Assembly (NCBI RefSeq): GCF_900106835.1
Contig: NZ_FNNR01000006.1
Coordinates: forward strand, 1 to 64,000
DNA from: Arthrobacter sp. cf158
Lineage (GTDB): Bacteria; Actinomycetota; Actinomycetes; Actinomycetales; Micrococcaceae
Length of the DNA stretch: 64,000 nucleotides
Reading direction: 5' to 3'
Shown here: in pieces, positions 18,864 through 26,996 of the stretch
Layout of the letters: the number at the start of each line of letters is the position of its first letter
Position numbering within the stretch: position 1 is the stretch's first letter
Made by a program: the position numbers and the translations under genes
Notes under the pieces: generated by a model
Told to the model about the DNA's origin: nothing
Database searches by the model: none
What the model saw: the letters and a program-made list of their open reading frames with translations, nothing else

Positions 18864-19636
18864 CCACCAGCACCATGAAATGGACCCAGCGGGACGTTGA
18901 GGCGGCAGCCAAGGTTCTTGCCTCAGCCAGTGCAATCGGAGCACCTCTGCCCACACTGACGGACGAAGAAGTGGTGGCGCTGGACGGCGTTCAGCACGAA
19001 CAGATGGTTGCGCTCCCCTGGCTCTCCGCCCAGGATGCCAACAAGGAAGTCCTCTGCGCTGTTGCCTTGCGCGGATTGCTGGCCAAGGAGCTCGTGTACC
19101 CGGTGATCTTCGAGGGCGAGACCGAACCGTCCCGGCTCCACGCCAGCGAGGACATCACCGGCGCGCTTACCCTGCGGCGCAGCGGCAGCAGCGTTGTCTC
19201 CGTGGAAAGGACAGTATCCACCGGCAAGCGCTGGCTCTACAGCTACCTTCACGACGACGGCGTCCTGCTGGAGGAAGTGGACGAAAGCGGACTGCACGGC
19301 TTCACAGTGATCACCCGCGAGCAGCTGGTCCCGCGCCTTGCAGAATTCGTGGACCCGGAAAAGGCCGCGGTCCGCGACACCGACGCCGCCCTCTTCACAG
19401 AGGCACAGTTCGAGGCACACGCCGCCACCGCATTGGCCGACACCCAGGCTGCCAGCAACGTAGTGGCATTCAATGCGGACACCAACGAATTCCCCACAGT
19501 CACTGTCTACACGGCCCCTTCAGGTGTTCATGTCCTGACCCCGCAGGTAGCCGGCGAGACTGTGACGTTTGAACTCCAGGAAACCTCGCCTGCGTCCTTG
19601 GCCCGCGTTCTGGGCGGACTGGCCGGGCTGGCCTGA
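18860..19636 (+). CDS. Uncharacterised partner of the WXG-like protein (possibly EspG-like)
   Basis: A 258-aa soluble protein, no signal peptide or TM helix, mixed alpha/beta. It begins four bases inside the WXG-like gene, so the two are translationally coupled and probably interact. Length, acidic character and position resemble EspG-type ESX chaperones, which bind secreted substrates in the cytoplasm; an immunity-type role is also possible. No diagnostic motif is visible, so both are inference. Confidence 0.6.
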   Translation: MTTSTMKWTQRDVEAAAKVLASASAIGAPLPTLTDEEVVALDGVQHEQMVALPWLSAQDANKEVLCAVALRGLLAKELVYPVIFEGETEPSRLHASEDITGALTLRRSGSSVVSVERTVSTGKRWLYSYLHDDGVLLEEVDESGLHGFTVITREQLVPRLAEFVDPEKAAVRDTDAALFTEAQFEAHAATALADTQAASNVVAFNADTNEFPTVTVYTAPSGVHVLTPQVAGETVTFELQETSPASLARVLGGLAGLA

Positions 19637-19690
19637 CCGGCCTGAACTCCACTCCCAAGCCGCCCACCGCCGTCCAGCCGAAAGCCCCAC

Positions 19691-20326
19691 ATGAGCACCT
19701 CGAAGTCCACCACCTCAACCGGATTGCTTGACGCCGTCAACGGTCGCGCTGTTCGCCGTCACACAGATACGGGCGCGTACTTCGTCAAGGCTTCAGGTGC
19801 AGCCCACTTCTGGGGCCGCGTGCTGGATGCCCTGGTTTTCCTGGTGGGTTACGTGATCCTGGCTGCCATTGCGGCAGTGGTGCGCGAGTCCATGATGAAC
19901 AGCGGCTCGCTCCTGGGGTTCAATGACGGTTTCTGGCTGACTCTCTACGTAGTCCTGTGGTTCGTGGGCTTGTTCGTGTACGGAATGATCTGGGGAACTG
20001 CTGGAAGTGTTGGCGACGCCGCCGCCGGGATGCGTTCCGTGCGGATCAAGAACGGTACGACGGCGGGTGCATGGCTGGGCGGTTGGCGCGCCATCTGCTG
20101 GTCCTTCTTCCCGTTCTTCGTGGTGATGCTCATTGCCTCTGCAATCAGTGGCGGCGGGGACGACACCTGGGACCCGAAGTTTGCCGCTGTAGATCGCCGC
20201 TCCGGGGTTGCCAATGGCCAACAGCCGGTGCCCGATCCCAAGGCTGCTGCCGCAGCTCAGGCATCCGACGCCGCGCGGCAGAACCTGCCCAACCTCTATG
20301 GCCAGCGCCCGGATGCGCGGCCGTAA
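19691..20326 (+). CDS. RDD family membrane protein
   Basis: A 211-aa protein with an RDD domain: the FWGRVLDALVFLVGYVIL helix carries the Arg and Asp that name the family, followed by helices near residues 76-98 and 130-155 and the VGDAAAGMRSVRIKNG loop. The C-terminal 50 residues are Ala/Gln-rich and cytoplasmic. RDD proteins are small multi-TM proteins of uncertain function; some are ion antiporters. It is next to the WXG-like pair, in the same direction. Confidence 0.8.
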   Translation: MSTSKSTTSTGLLDAVNGRAVRRHTDTGAYFVKASGAAHFWGRVLDALVFLVGYVILAAIAAVVRESMMNSGSLLGFNDGFWLTLYVVLWFVGLFVYGMIWGTAGSVGDAAAGMRSVRIKNGTTAGAWLGGWRAICWSFFPFFVVMLIASAISGGGDDTWDPKFAAVDRRSGVANGQQPVPDPKAAAAAQASDAARQNLPNLYGQRPDARP

Positions 20327-20948
20327 CTGGCTGGTTCGCCGCACTGCGCACAGACTCCGGCCTGAGCTGGGCGAACTCCGCCATGTGGCTCAGTCGCGGC
20401 ACATCTTCTGGAAAGCCCTGCTCCCTTGCGTAGCGGTGGGTTTCGTCTTTGGGACCATCGCTGAGTTTGTCAGCCCCATACGATCCACCCGGGAGGCCGG
20501 GCACTTCAACGATCCCGCCTTCTTTGCGTTGACGAGCATCCTGACAGGCCTGGTTCTGTGGTCCATGACCTTTCTGGGGAGCTTCCGGAAGCTGCTGGTT
20601 TTCGACGGCGGGATGGTGGCCAAATACTCGCAGGCAAGCACGAGGCTGGTGTTTACCTGGAGCGAGATAGCTCCGAAGACCATCAAGGCCGTAACCACCG
20701 CTGATGGCACTGATCCTGAGCGCCGCCTGGTGGCACGCCGGAAAATCTCCCTGGGAGCAGGCGGCAGGAATGCGGTGGTTTTCCAGTCCCGCGGCACCTT
20801 CTGGGTCTTTGCCTCAAACGAGGATCCAGCTCCCCTGGCCACAGCCATACGAGAGGCCATGTCTGCGTGCGGAATGCCCCAGGCCGCGCGGGCAGCGGCG
20901 GGTGCGCTGCCCGCCGTCGTACTGACCGGGCCAGTGGCGCTTGACTAA
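20313..20948 (+). CDS. Two-TM membrane protein with C-terminal cytoplasmic domain
   Basis: A 211-aa protein of no family I recognise with certainty. A basic N-terminus leads to two helices (ALLPCVAVGFVFGTIAEFV and ALTSILTGLVLWSMTFLG), then a ~120-residue soluble domain rich in beta strands (LVFDGGMVAKYSQ, TRLVFTWSEI, AVVFQSRGTFWVFAS), which resembles the PH-like domains of small membrane proteins. I chose ATG 20313, which overlaps the RDD gene stop by 14 bp. It is probably the last gene of the WXG-like module. Confidence 0.6.
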   Translation: MRGRNWLVRRTAHRLRPELGELRHVAQSRHIFWKALLPCVAVGFVFGTIAEFVSPIRSTREAGHFNDPAFFALTSILTGLVLWSMTFLGSFRKLLVFDGGMVAKYSQASTRLVFTWSEIAPKTIKAVTTADGTDPERRLVARRKISLGAGGRNAVVFQSRGTFWVFASNEDPAPLATAIREAMSACGMPQAARAAAGALPAVVLTGPVALD

Positions 20949-21006
20949 GCTGCGGGCAAATTTGGCCCTTGCAGACGGTCTACCAGCCGGTAGCATGTGA
21001 TCCACT

Positions 21007-21606
21007 ATGTTCACTCTGACCATCAACCAACGCGACAGCCGGCACGACGGCGACCTTGTACCGCAGCTGCTCAAGGATCTGCGGCACATTCCTGCGCGGC
21101 TCGATTTTGACCGTTCGGTTGAGGATGAGGTGCAGGGAATCGTTGAATCCAGCCACCAGGCGGTGGAGACAGCCTTGATCGCGCTCCGCTCCGGCCAGTG
21201 GTACGTGGGAATTGGCGTGGGACCCATCAACGAACCGCTGCCCAATCTGGTCAAGGACGCGTCAGGGCACGGCTTGGTGTACGCCAGGCGCGCCGTCGAC
21301 CGGTTGCGGAACAGCAAGGAGCGCATCCCCGTTGCCGTGGACGGCCCCCTCGCAGCGCTGGCTGCAGAGGCAGAAGCAGTGCTTCGCCTCTTGGGACACA
21401 TCGTGCAGCACAGGAGCGCCGCGGAATGGCGGGTCCTGGATCTACTGACTCCCGGGGTCCGCGGCCAGCAAAAAGCCGTAGCCCAGGAACTCGGCATCAC
21501 CACCCAGGCCGTGAGCAAGGCCTTGGCACGTGCGCAATGGGCCGAGGAACACGCGGCACGTCCGGCCGCGGCACGGCTGCTGCAGTTGATTTTGGAAGTC
21601 CGATGA
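21007..21606 (+). CDS. SatD-like helix-turn-helix protein
   Basis: A 199-aa protein. The first two thirds (DEVQGIVESSHQAVETALIALRSGQWYVGIGVGPIN) resemble the SatD family; the C-terminal third has a clear helix-turn-helix, QQKAVAQELGITTQAVSKALARA. DNA binding is therefore likely; the target is unknown. It stands alone and is followed four bases later by a GC-rich hairpin. Confidence 0.6.
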   Translation: MFTLTINQRDSRHDGDLVPQLLKDLRHIPARLDFDRSVEDEVQGIVESSHQAVETALIALRSGQWYVGIGVGPINEPLPNLVKDASGHGLVYARRAVDRLRNSKERIPVAVDGPLAALAAEAEAVLRLLGHIVQHRSAAEWRVLDLLTPGVRGQQKAVAQELGITTQAVSKALARAQWAEEHAARPAAARLLQLILEVR

Positions 21607-21609
21607 CAA

Positions 21610-21643
21610 ACCCGGCCGCCCCGCAGTTGCGGGACGGCCGGGT
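21610..21643 (+). terminator. Hairpin terminator between convergent genes
   Basis: ACCCGGCCGCCCCGC (21610-21624) pairs with GCGGGACGGCCGGGT (21629-21643) with a single C-A mismatch and a 4-nt loop. It begins four bases after the SatD-like stop and faces the convergent DUF3618 gene. There is no long T-run on the plus strand; A-richness at 21651-21658 would provide U's for the opposite direction. Confidence 0.65.
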
Positions 21644-21655
21644 CCGTCGGAAAAA

Positions 21656-22252
21656 CTACTGACTGCTGACGTTGTCCTTGGCCGTCTCGGCGCGTTCCTG
21701 GACGTCCGCAACTGCGGCCTGACCCTCATCCTTCACGTTTGCCGCCGCATCCGTGGCGCTATCCTTCACGTTCTGCATCGCATCCTGTGCAGGTACCTTC
21801 AGGTGATCGGCCATTTCCTGGGCCGCGTGACTCAGTTCGTCAGTAAGCGGTTGGGCCGCTTCCTTGACGGCCTGGGCCGCTTCGCGTTCCTTTTCCGAGG
21901 CCGGGAACAGGGAAGAGACCAACAAACCTGCGCCGAAGGCGATGAGACCGGCTGCGATGGGGCTGCCCTGCGTTTTGCGCGTGATCGCCTGCGGTGCGTC
22001 GCCAAGGTCAGACACGGCGCCTGAAACGTTGCCGGCGACGTCCGAAACCGCCTCCCCGGCTCGGTGTGCGACATCGCCTGCAGCATCACTGACGTCATCA
22101 CGGGCGCCGAAGACGGCAGTCTTGATCTTGTCCACACGGCGGTTGACGATGTGTGACGGAGTGACCTTGTCAGCCACCGCATCAACATTGGTGCTCAGCC
22201 GCCGGCGCGTTTCTTCGATGTCGGCGCGCAGGGCGTCGGGGTTCTGCGTCAT
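21656..22252 (-). CDS. DUF3618 domain-containing protein
   Basis: The N-terminus reads LRADIEETRRRLSTNVDAVADKVTP, the DUF3618 signature. Then follow long Ala/Asp/Val-rich amphipathic repeats (DAAGDVAHRAGEAVSDVAGNV) and one hydrophobic helix, GLIAFGAGLLVSSLFP. 198 aa, probably membrane-associated. It overlaps the holin-like gene upstream by ATGA and is the last of three coupled genes. Function unknown; such clusters are common in stress-related loci of Actinobacteria. Confidence 0.85.
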   Translation of the reverse strand: MTQNPDALRADIEETRRRLSTNVDAVADKVTPSHIVNRRVDKIKTAVFGARDDVSDAAGDVAHRAGEAVSDVAGNVSGAVSDLGDAPQAITRKTQGSPIAAGLIAFGAGLLVSSLFPASEKEREAAQAVKEAAQPLTDELSHAAQEMADHLKVPAQDAMQNVKDSATDAAANVKDEGQAAVADVQERAETAKDNVSSQ

Positions 22253-22680
22253 CGTGACTCCTCAGTGTTCGGTTTCAAAGCCGGGGGTATTTCCTTGACC
22301 GTCTCAGCGGTCCGGGGCATGCCCTTGATGGTGTTCAATTCCTTGCGGCCCAGGGTGGCCAGGACCGCCGCTATGATTCCCCAGATGACCGCGACAATGA
22401 CGGCGGACCACCCGAGGCCAACGAGCTGGCCCAACGCCCACCAAAGGGCGATGGACAGGAACAGCACGGTGATGTGGCCTGCGTAAGCCGCTCCGCCCAG
22501 CATCCCCGCGCCTTTGCCGGCCTTGGTGGCGGACTCCTTGAGTTCCGCCTTGGCCAGTTCCACTTCTTGACGCATCAACGTTGAAACGTCCCGCGTCAGG
22601 TCGCCCAACAGCTCGCCGAGGGGAAGGGTTTCCGCCTTCACGTGGGCCTCCGTGGGTGGCAGATTGGCGGAACTGCTCAT
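22249..22680 (-). CDS. Phage holin family (DUF1469-like) membrane protein
   Basis: 143 aa. The segment LGELLGDLTRDVSTLMRQEVELAKAELKE is the signature of the actinobacterial holin superfamily III/DUF1469 family. Two adjacent TM helices follow (GHITVLFLSIALWWALGQL and WSAVIVAVIWGIIAAVLATL). Despite the family name there is no phage context; in chromosomes these proteins sit next to DUF3618 genes, as here. Coupled by overlaps at both ends. Confidence 0.85.
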   Translation of the reverse strand: MSSSANLPPTEAHVKAETLPLGELLGDLTRDVSTLMRQEVELAKAELKESATKAGKGAGMLGGAAYAGHITVLFLSIALWWALGQLVGLGWSAVIVAVIWGIIAAVLATLGRKELNTIKGMPRTAETVKEIPPALKPNTEESR

Positions 22681-23588
22681 CGGTGCGCTCCGTACTGGGG
22701 GTCGTCCGGATCAAGAGGTCCTGCAAGAGGGTCCCCCTGGGACCTAACGCCACCGGTCCCGGTCTCCGGATAAGGAAGCGCGGATCCCTCATAACCGCCC
22801 GTCGTGCCGGCGTCATATCCGGTGGTGCCCGCACCGTATCCGGCGGTGGTGACCGACGGCCCGGGGAGGTCCAAGGCCGGAGGAGTTACAGCGCCGCCTG
22901 CACTGGGGGTGTACGTTGCGTGGGGCGTTTGTGCAGCGTCAGCGCCACCGGCGGATTCCGGGCTGGAGGCGTTGCCCGCCATGCCCCGGCCCAGACGGCC
23001 GGCAAGGACGCCTGCACCGGCTGCCAGCAGGAGGAAGGTTCCCGGCTTCCGGCGAGCGAAGCCCTTGACTTCCTCCAGCAGCGAGCCCGGATCCCGGCCC
23101 TCGAGCCACTGGGCAACCGAGGAGGAACGCTGGGCGGCCTGCTGGACCAGGTCGGTTGCGACGCCACCATTTTCCGTGGAGTTGGCCATGGTGGACAGTT
23201 CATCGGAGATTGACCGCAAACCCTGGGCTACCCTCTGCTGCTGGGCTTGGGCTTGATCAGACAGCTCCCCCTTGGTTTGAGTGAGCAGCTGGCGGGCGTT
23301 CACCTTGACCTCATGGGCAACGTGACCCGCCTCAGACTTGGCAGTGTCTACGACGCCGCTGGCAGCATCGCCAACGGCACCGGCAACTCCTGCGGCTTCG
23401 TGCTTGGCGGTCTCAACGGTTCCGGAATCAGCAGAACCGGTGGATGCACCGGTGGTAGGGATTCCGGAAGTTTCAGTTTCAACGTCCGGCGAGTCCAGGT
23501 AGCTTCCCGTAAAGGGTTGGGTCCCGGCGTGGGCACCAACCCTTGGCGTCGCGAAGCTTCCGTCCTGCGGAGATTGGCTCTCAGTCAT
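22677..23588 (-). CDS. Ala/Gly-rich protein with apolipoprotein-like amphipathic repeats and one TM helix
   Basis: A 303-aa protein. Residues about 50-110 are amphipathic Ala/Val/Asp/Lys repeats (AVGDAASGVVDTAKSEAGHVAHEV); about 110-170 are Gln-rich and probably coiled-coil; one hydrophobic helix follows (FLLLAAGAGVLAGRLGRG); the C-terminal ~100 residues are a disordered Gly/Tyr/Thr/Pro-rich tail. I chose ATG 23588, with GGAAAGAGAG upstream; an open frame continues to 23900 but covers the divergent promoter. First gene of the three-gene unit with the holin-like and DUF3618 proteins. Function unknown. Confidence 0.75.
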   Translation of the reverse strand: MTESQSPQDGSFATPRVGAHAGTQPFTGSYLDSPDVETETSGIPTTGASTGSADSGTVETAKHEAAGVAGAVGDAASGVVDTAKSEAGHVAHEVKVNARQLLTQTKGELSDQAQAQQQRVAQGLRSISDELSTMANSTENGGVATDLVQQAAQRSSSVAQWLEGRDPGSLLEEVKGFARRKPGTFLLLAAGAGVLAGRLGRGMAGNASSPESAGGADAAQTPHATYTPSAGGAVTPPALDLPGPSVTTAGYGAGTTGYDAGTTGGYEGSALPYPETGTGGVRSQGDPLAGPLDPDDPQYGAHR

Positions 23589-23632
23589 TGTCGCTCTCTT
23601 TCCACAGTTGGCAGGCTGCGGACAGCAGCCGG

Positions 23633-23654
23633 GATAGTAAGTATCGTTACTATC
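23633..23654. promoter_or_regulatory. Inverted repeat GATAGTAA-N6-TTACTATC (candidate operator)
   Basis: A perfect 8-bp inverted repeat with a 6-bp spacer in the divergent region between the Ala/Gly-rich gene and the FUSC gene. Its left part plus spacer contains ATAGTAAGTAT (23634-23644), which recurs upstream of the sigma factor gene. It is AT-rich in a GC-rich genome, as expected for a control site. Confidence 0.6.
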
Positions 23655-23772
23655 AAGGGGTGTGTACCCGGTTTCGGCGGTTCCAATCACCACCACAGAA
23701 GAAATTGATGCGTCGCTCACGTTCAGCACTCTCCGCTCGACAGGTGACGCCATACCTGCGAATGTTGGCTTG

Positions 23773-24855
23773 ATGAGCCAACTGCCAAGCAGGCGGCGGC
23801 TGATCCCCGCGCTTCGAAAAACCGTCACACGCCACCGCATCCTCTTTGCGGCCAAAACAGCCGTTGCAGCCGGACTCGCCTGGTACCTCGCACCCTTCAT
23901 GCCCGGATCCGCAGCCGCCTATCCGTACTACGCCCCTCTGGGCGCCTTGGTCAGCATGCACCCCACCGTTGCGGACTCCGCCAAGCACGGGCTGCAGAGC
24001 CTGGCTGGACTGGTCCTGGGCATCGGCATGGCCTTTGCCATCACCACAGTGGCCGCACCGACTGCCCTGGCCGTCGCCGTGGTGGTAGGCCTCGGCGTGC
24101 TGATCGGCGGCCTTCCCCGGCTGGGGACTGCGTCCGAATGGATTCCCATGGCAGCCCTGTTCGTGCTGGTCCTTGGAGACTCGAACGCGGAAGGCTTCTC
24201 CTTCGCCTACGTGCTCCAGATGGCCCTGGGCGTTGCCGTGGGCTTCGCCGTGAATTGGCTGGTTTTTCCGCCCCTGCACTTGGACGACATCGACCCCGCC
24301 ATCGCCGGCCACCAGGGCGCCTTATCCCGGCAGCTCAAGGACATGGCCAAGGCAATGCAGGAGTCATGGCCACCTAACCACGAGGCATGGGCCAGCCGCA
24401 GCGACGATCTGTCCCTGACGGCCGCCGCCGTGCGGACCGCGGTCCACCAGGCCGAGCTGAGCGCCAAAGCGAACCCCAGGTCGCGCCGTCGGGCCACCCG
24501 CCTTCCTGGTGATTTGGCGGAATTGCGCACGCTTGAACGGCTCACATTCCACGTCCAGGACATTACAGACGTCCTGGCGAGCGCCATCTGGGAGGAGGGC
24601 GCCGGGACTGTCATCCCTGATGCCGTAGTGGGCAATCTGGCCGAGTCCCTGAACGCCGTTGCGGCTGTGATTGATCACTGGCGGGATGCGGAATCCGGCG
24701 AGTTGGCCAGCCGTTTGGCAGAAGCGAAAGACATCATCTCGGCCCTTGGCGATGCTGTCGCGGAGGCCGCTGCACAGCAGTCTCCTGTGAACGCGCCAGC
24801 CTCAGTGGCCATGAGCCTGCGCCGGATACTCACAGTGGTGTTGTCTGAAGAGTAA
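23773..24855 (+). CDS. FUSC/aromatic acid exporter family membrane protein
   Basis: A 360-aa protein. The N-terminal half has about six TM helices beginning AAKTAVAAGLAWYLAP and containing YYAPLGALVSMHPTVADSAK, characteristic of FUSC/ArAE exporters; the C-terminal ~180 residues are soluble and helical. The substrate is unknown. ATG 23773 is chosen on similarity of the downstream sequence; there is no strong ribosome-binding site, and GTG 23662 would add 37 residues. Divergent from the envelope trio and separated by the palindromic motif. Confidence 0.7.
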   Translation: MSQLPSRRRLIPALRKTVTRHRILFAAKTAVAAGLAWYLAPFMPGSAAAYPYYAPLGALVSMHPTVADSAKHGLQSLAGLVLGIGMAFAITTVAAPTALAVAVVVGLGVLIGGLPRLGTASEWIPMAALFVLVLGDSNAEGFSFAYVLQMALGVAVGFAVNWLVFPPLHLDDIDPAIAGHQGALSRQLKDMAKAMQESWPPNHEAWASRSDDLSLTAAAVRTAVHQAELSAKANPRSRRRATRLPGDLAELRTLERLTFHVQDITDVLASAIWEEGAGTVIPDAVVGNLAESLNAVAAVIDHWRDAESGELASRLAEAKDIISALGDAVAEAAAQQSPVNAPASVAMSLRRILTVVLSEE

Positions 24856-24875
24856 GCTGCCCGCGGCTTCAGTGA

Positions 24876-25643
24876 TCACAATTCGCAGGGGCTCTTTAGT
24901 TGTTCGTCCAGCAGCCGCGCCTGGAGTCCCCCGAGGATCTTCGACAGCCTGCGTGAGACGTACATTTGCGACGTCCCCAGAGCTTGGGCAATGGCGGACT
25001 GCGTTTCCTCGCGGTAATAGCGTCGGTACAGCAGATGCCTGTCCTCCGCACTCAATTCCCGGATGGAGTCACGCAGCGCCAGCACATCCTCCAGGCGTTC
25101 TGTTGGGCATCCGAGCGCCGAAAGAGTGCCCTGGAAGCCATCACGACCCTCGAATGCCGGAGCATCCAAGGAGTCCGGTCGCTTGCTGGTGCCGGCAATC
25201 AGGGCTTCACCAACCTGGCCCGGATCCAGCCGCAGGTCCGCGGCAACTTCGTCCGGGGTGGGAGTCCGCTGCAGGATCTGCGTCAATTCTTCGGTCCGCG
25301 CAAGGACTTGGCGCCTGACGTCCTGAATGGTCCGCGGTGGGCGGACTACCCAACAGTTATCACGGAGGTACCGCTTGATCTCGCCTGCAATAGTGGGCGC
25401 AGCATAGGCGGAGAAATTGTCGCCCTTTGACTCGTCGTAGCCGCGCGAGGCCTTGATGAGGCCCATGTAGGCCACCTGCCTGACGTCGTCGAGGTCGTAG
25501 GCGTGCGCCGAATATCTGGAGGCGATGGACTTGGCAAGATTGAGGTGATCCAGAATCAAGCTGTCCTGATGATCGTGGTCATCGGCACCCAAAACTCCGG
25601 CGGAGGGCCGCGTTGGGGCGTCCAGGGGTGGGACTTGTCGCAT
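24876..25643 (-). CDS. SigB/SigF-type RNA polymerase sigma factor
   Basis: 255 aa, group 3 sigma-70 factor. Region 2 is seen as NLAKSIASRYSAHAYDLDDVRQVAYMGLIKASRGYD (split: it contains DLDDVRQVAYMGLIKA), with SAYAAPTIAGEIKRYLRD in 2.4; region 3 is PPRTIQDVRRQVL; region 4 has ETQSAIAQALGTSQMYVSRRLSKIL. These are typical of the SigB/SigF/SigG general-stress subfamily. No anti-sigma factor (RsbW-like) gene is adjacent. The upstream region carries the ATAGTAAGTAT motif on the same strand. It probably controls neighbouring stress and envelope genes, but this is inference. Confidence 0.9.
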   Translation of the reverse strand: MRQVPPLDAPTRPSAGVLGADDHDHQDSLILDHLNLAKSIASRYSAHAYDLDDVRQVAYMGLIKASRGYDESKGDNFSAYAAPTIAGEIKRYLRDNCWVVRPPRTIQDVRRQVLARTEELTQILQRTPTPDEVAADLRLDPGQVGEALIAGTSKRPDSLDAPAFEGRDGFQGTLSALGCPTERLEDVLALRDSIRELSAEDRHLLYRRYYREETQSAIAQALGTSQMYVSRRLSKILGGLQARLLDEQLKSPCEL

Positions 25644-25708
25644 GGGGCTTCAATCCTCGAACCAGATGGAAAGGGTGAGCCCACGGCAAGACTCGTTAAA
25701 AGAGAAGC

Positions 25709-25719
25709 ATACTTACTAT
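25709..25719 (-). promoter_or_regulatory. ATAGTAAGTAT motif upstream of the sigma factor gene
   Basis: The minus strand reads ATAGTAAGTAT at 25719-25709, identical over 11 bp to 23634-23644, and both are followed at the same offset by TT. It lies about 65 bp upstream of the sigma factor start and about 57 bp upstream of the divergent GAF-ANTAR gene. It could be a promoter core or operator for the sigma regulon. Confidence 0.5.
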
Positions 25720-25775
25720 TCGCTTTCAACGGGGCTAGGCTCGAAAGGTAGCCAATCCACGGATCGGAGATCTCA

Positions 25776-26516
25776 ATGGAAACCCCCAAGCTGGACGAGC
25801 CGTCCACAGTGCTGGCAGACATACAGGATTTGCTGCTCAACACCCCGGATGTGGAGGCCTTTCTTGAGGAGTTGGCCCGCCACTCGGCAACCATTTTCAG
25901 CAGCCCTGGCGCAGAGGTCTACTGCGGGATCACCCTGATGCGTCACCGCACAGCCGGCACCGTAGCGAGCAGCAGTGAGCGGGCACGGCAACTGGACGAG
26001 GTCCAATACGCCTATCCGGACGGACCCTGCCTCCACGCTTGCCGCGAAGGAACCCAGGTCCACATCCCCGACTTCGAAAAAGACAACACGTGGCCGGACT
26101 ACAACGACGCCATTACCGGCCACGGGCTCCGTTCCGTGCTGGCGGTTCCCTTCCCGCTCCCGGACAACGCCTCAACGGCCGGCCTCAACCTGTACTCAGA
26201 CCGCCCCAACGCTTTTGACCAAGCGGCCGTACAGCGCGCCAATGACTACGTGGAGCAAGCGTCCAAAGGACTTCAGCTGGCAGTTCTGATTGCACAGCAC
26301 AGCCAGACCGCAGCGAACCTGCGGGCGGCCATGGAGTCACGGACGGTGATCGACGTGGCCACAGGCATCATCATCGCCCAGAACCGCTGTACTCAGGTGG
26401 AAGCTATGGAACTCATCAAGAAGGCCTCCAGCAACCGGAACGTCAAACTACGCGTAGTTGCCCAGGCCATTGTTGAATCGGCCGGCGGAGGCCCCATTCA
26501 CACCGTGTTCAAGTAG
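25776..26516 (+). CDS. GAF and ANTAR domain-containing regulator
   Basis: A 246-aa cytoplasmic signalling protein. The GAF domain covers about residues 15-165 (GPCLHACREGTQVHIPDFEKD and LRSVLAVPFPLPDN are typical). The C-terminal ~60 residues form an ANTAR domain (AMESRTVIDVATGIIIAQ, NVKLRVVAQAIVE), an RNA-binding module that acts by antitermination at paired hexaloop stem-loops. The input signal is unknown. It is divergent from the sigma factor gene and shares its promoter region. Confidence 0.9.
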   Translation: METPKLDEPSTVLADIQDLLLNTPDVEAFLEELARHSATIFSSPGAEVYCGITLMRHRTAGTVASSSERARQLDEVQYAYPDGPCLHACREGTQVHIPDFEKDNTWPDYNDAITGHGLRSVLAVPFPLPDNASTAGLNLYSDRPNAFDQAAVQRANDYVEQASKGLQLAVLIAQHSQTAANLRAAMESRTVIDVATGIIIAQNRCTQVEAMELIKKASSNRNVKLRVVAQAIVESAGGGPIHTVFK

Positions 26517-26520
26517 GACG

Positions 26521-26916
26521 CTACCCCTGCATGGCGCCGATGATGGCGCCCATGGCAGTGAACGTCACTACGTTGTAGCTGGCATTGATCGCGAACAGCG
26601 TCAGGCTACGGCGCTCAAACAAGTAGTTCACTCCAAACGCCGTGGCCACCCACCCCAAACCGGCAGCCAGTCCAGCGAACGTCCCAAAGGCGAACCCGCC
26701 GCGACCAATAAAAGCCGCCAGGAAGACGGCCATCACCACAGCCAGAATGAACGAGCCCACAAACACCCGCGCCGTCCCCGACTTCAGCTGTTCATCACTC
26801 ACGCCGGCCGCCTTCTGCCAGGGTTTGGCGAAGAGCAAGGAATACCAGAGCCCGCCCACCACGAACGTCGCCAACGCAGCCAGAAGCACTGCCAGCCAAT
26901 TGATCTGAAGGTCCAT
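26521..26916 (-). CDS. DUF1761 family membrane protein
   Basis: 131 aa, four TM helices: NWLAVLLAALATFVVGGLWY, FVGSFILAVVMAVFLAAFIG, FGTFAGLAAGLGWVATAFGV and the C-terminal ASYNVVTFTAMGAIIGAM. The GGLWYSLLFAKPWQKAAG motif after the first helix marks DUF1761. Function unknown. It is convergent with the GAF-ANTAR gene, stop to stop within 4 bp. Confidence 0.85.
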   Translation of the reverse strand: MDLQINWLAVLLAALATFVVGGLWYSLLFAKPWQKAAGVSDEQLKSGTARVFVGSFILAVVMAVFLAAFIGRGGFAFGTFAGLAAGLGWVATAFGVNYLFERRSLTLFAINASYNVVTFTAMGAIIGAMQG

Positions 26917-26996
26917 GGGTATCCTCTCAGGGTGCTCAGTTCCTGAGTGGACAGTACGCCGCGGGATGCTGGGGGTCTTGTATTAAAGCCGCAAAA

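Noticed and set aside
22249..22680. Prophage remnant suggested by the holin-like gene
   Set aside because: No integrase, structural or lysis genes nearby; the gene is coupled to DUF3618 as in ordinary actinobacterial chromosomes.
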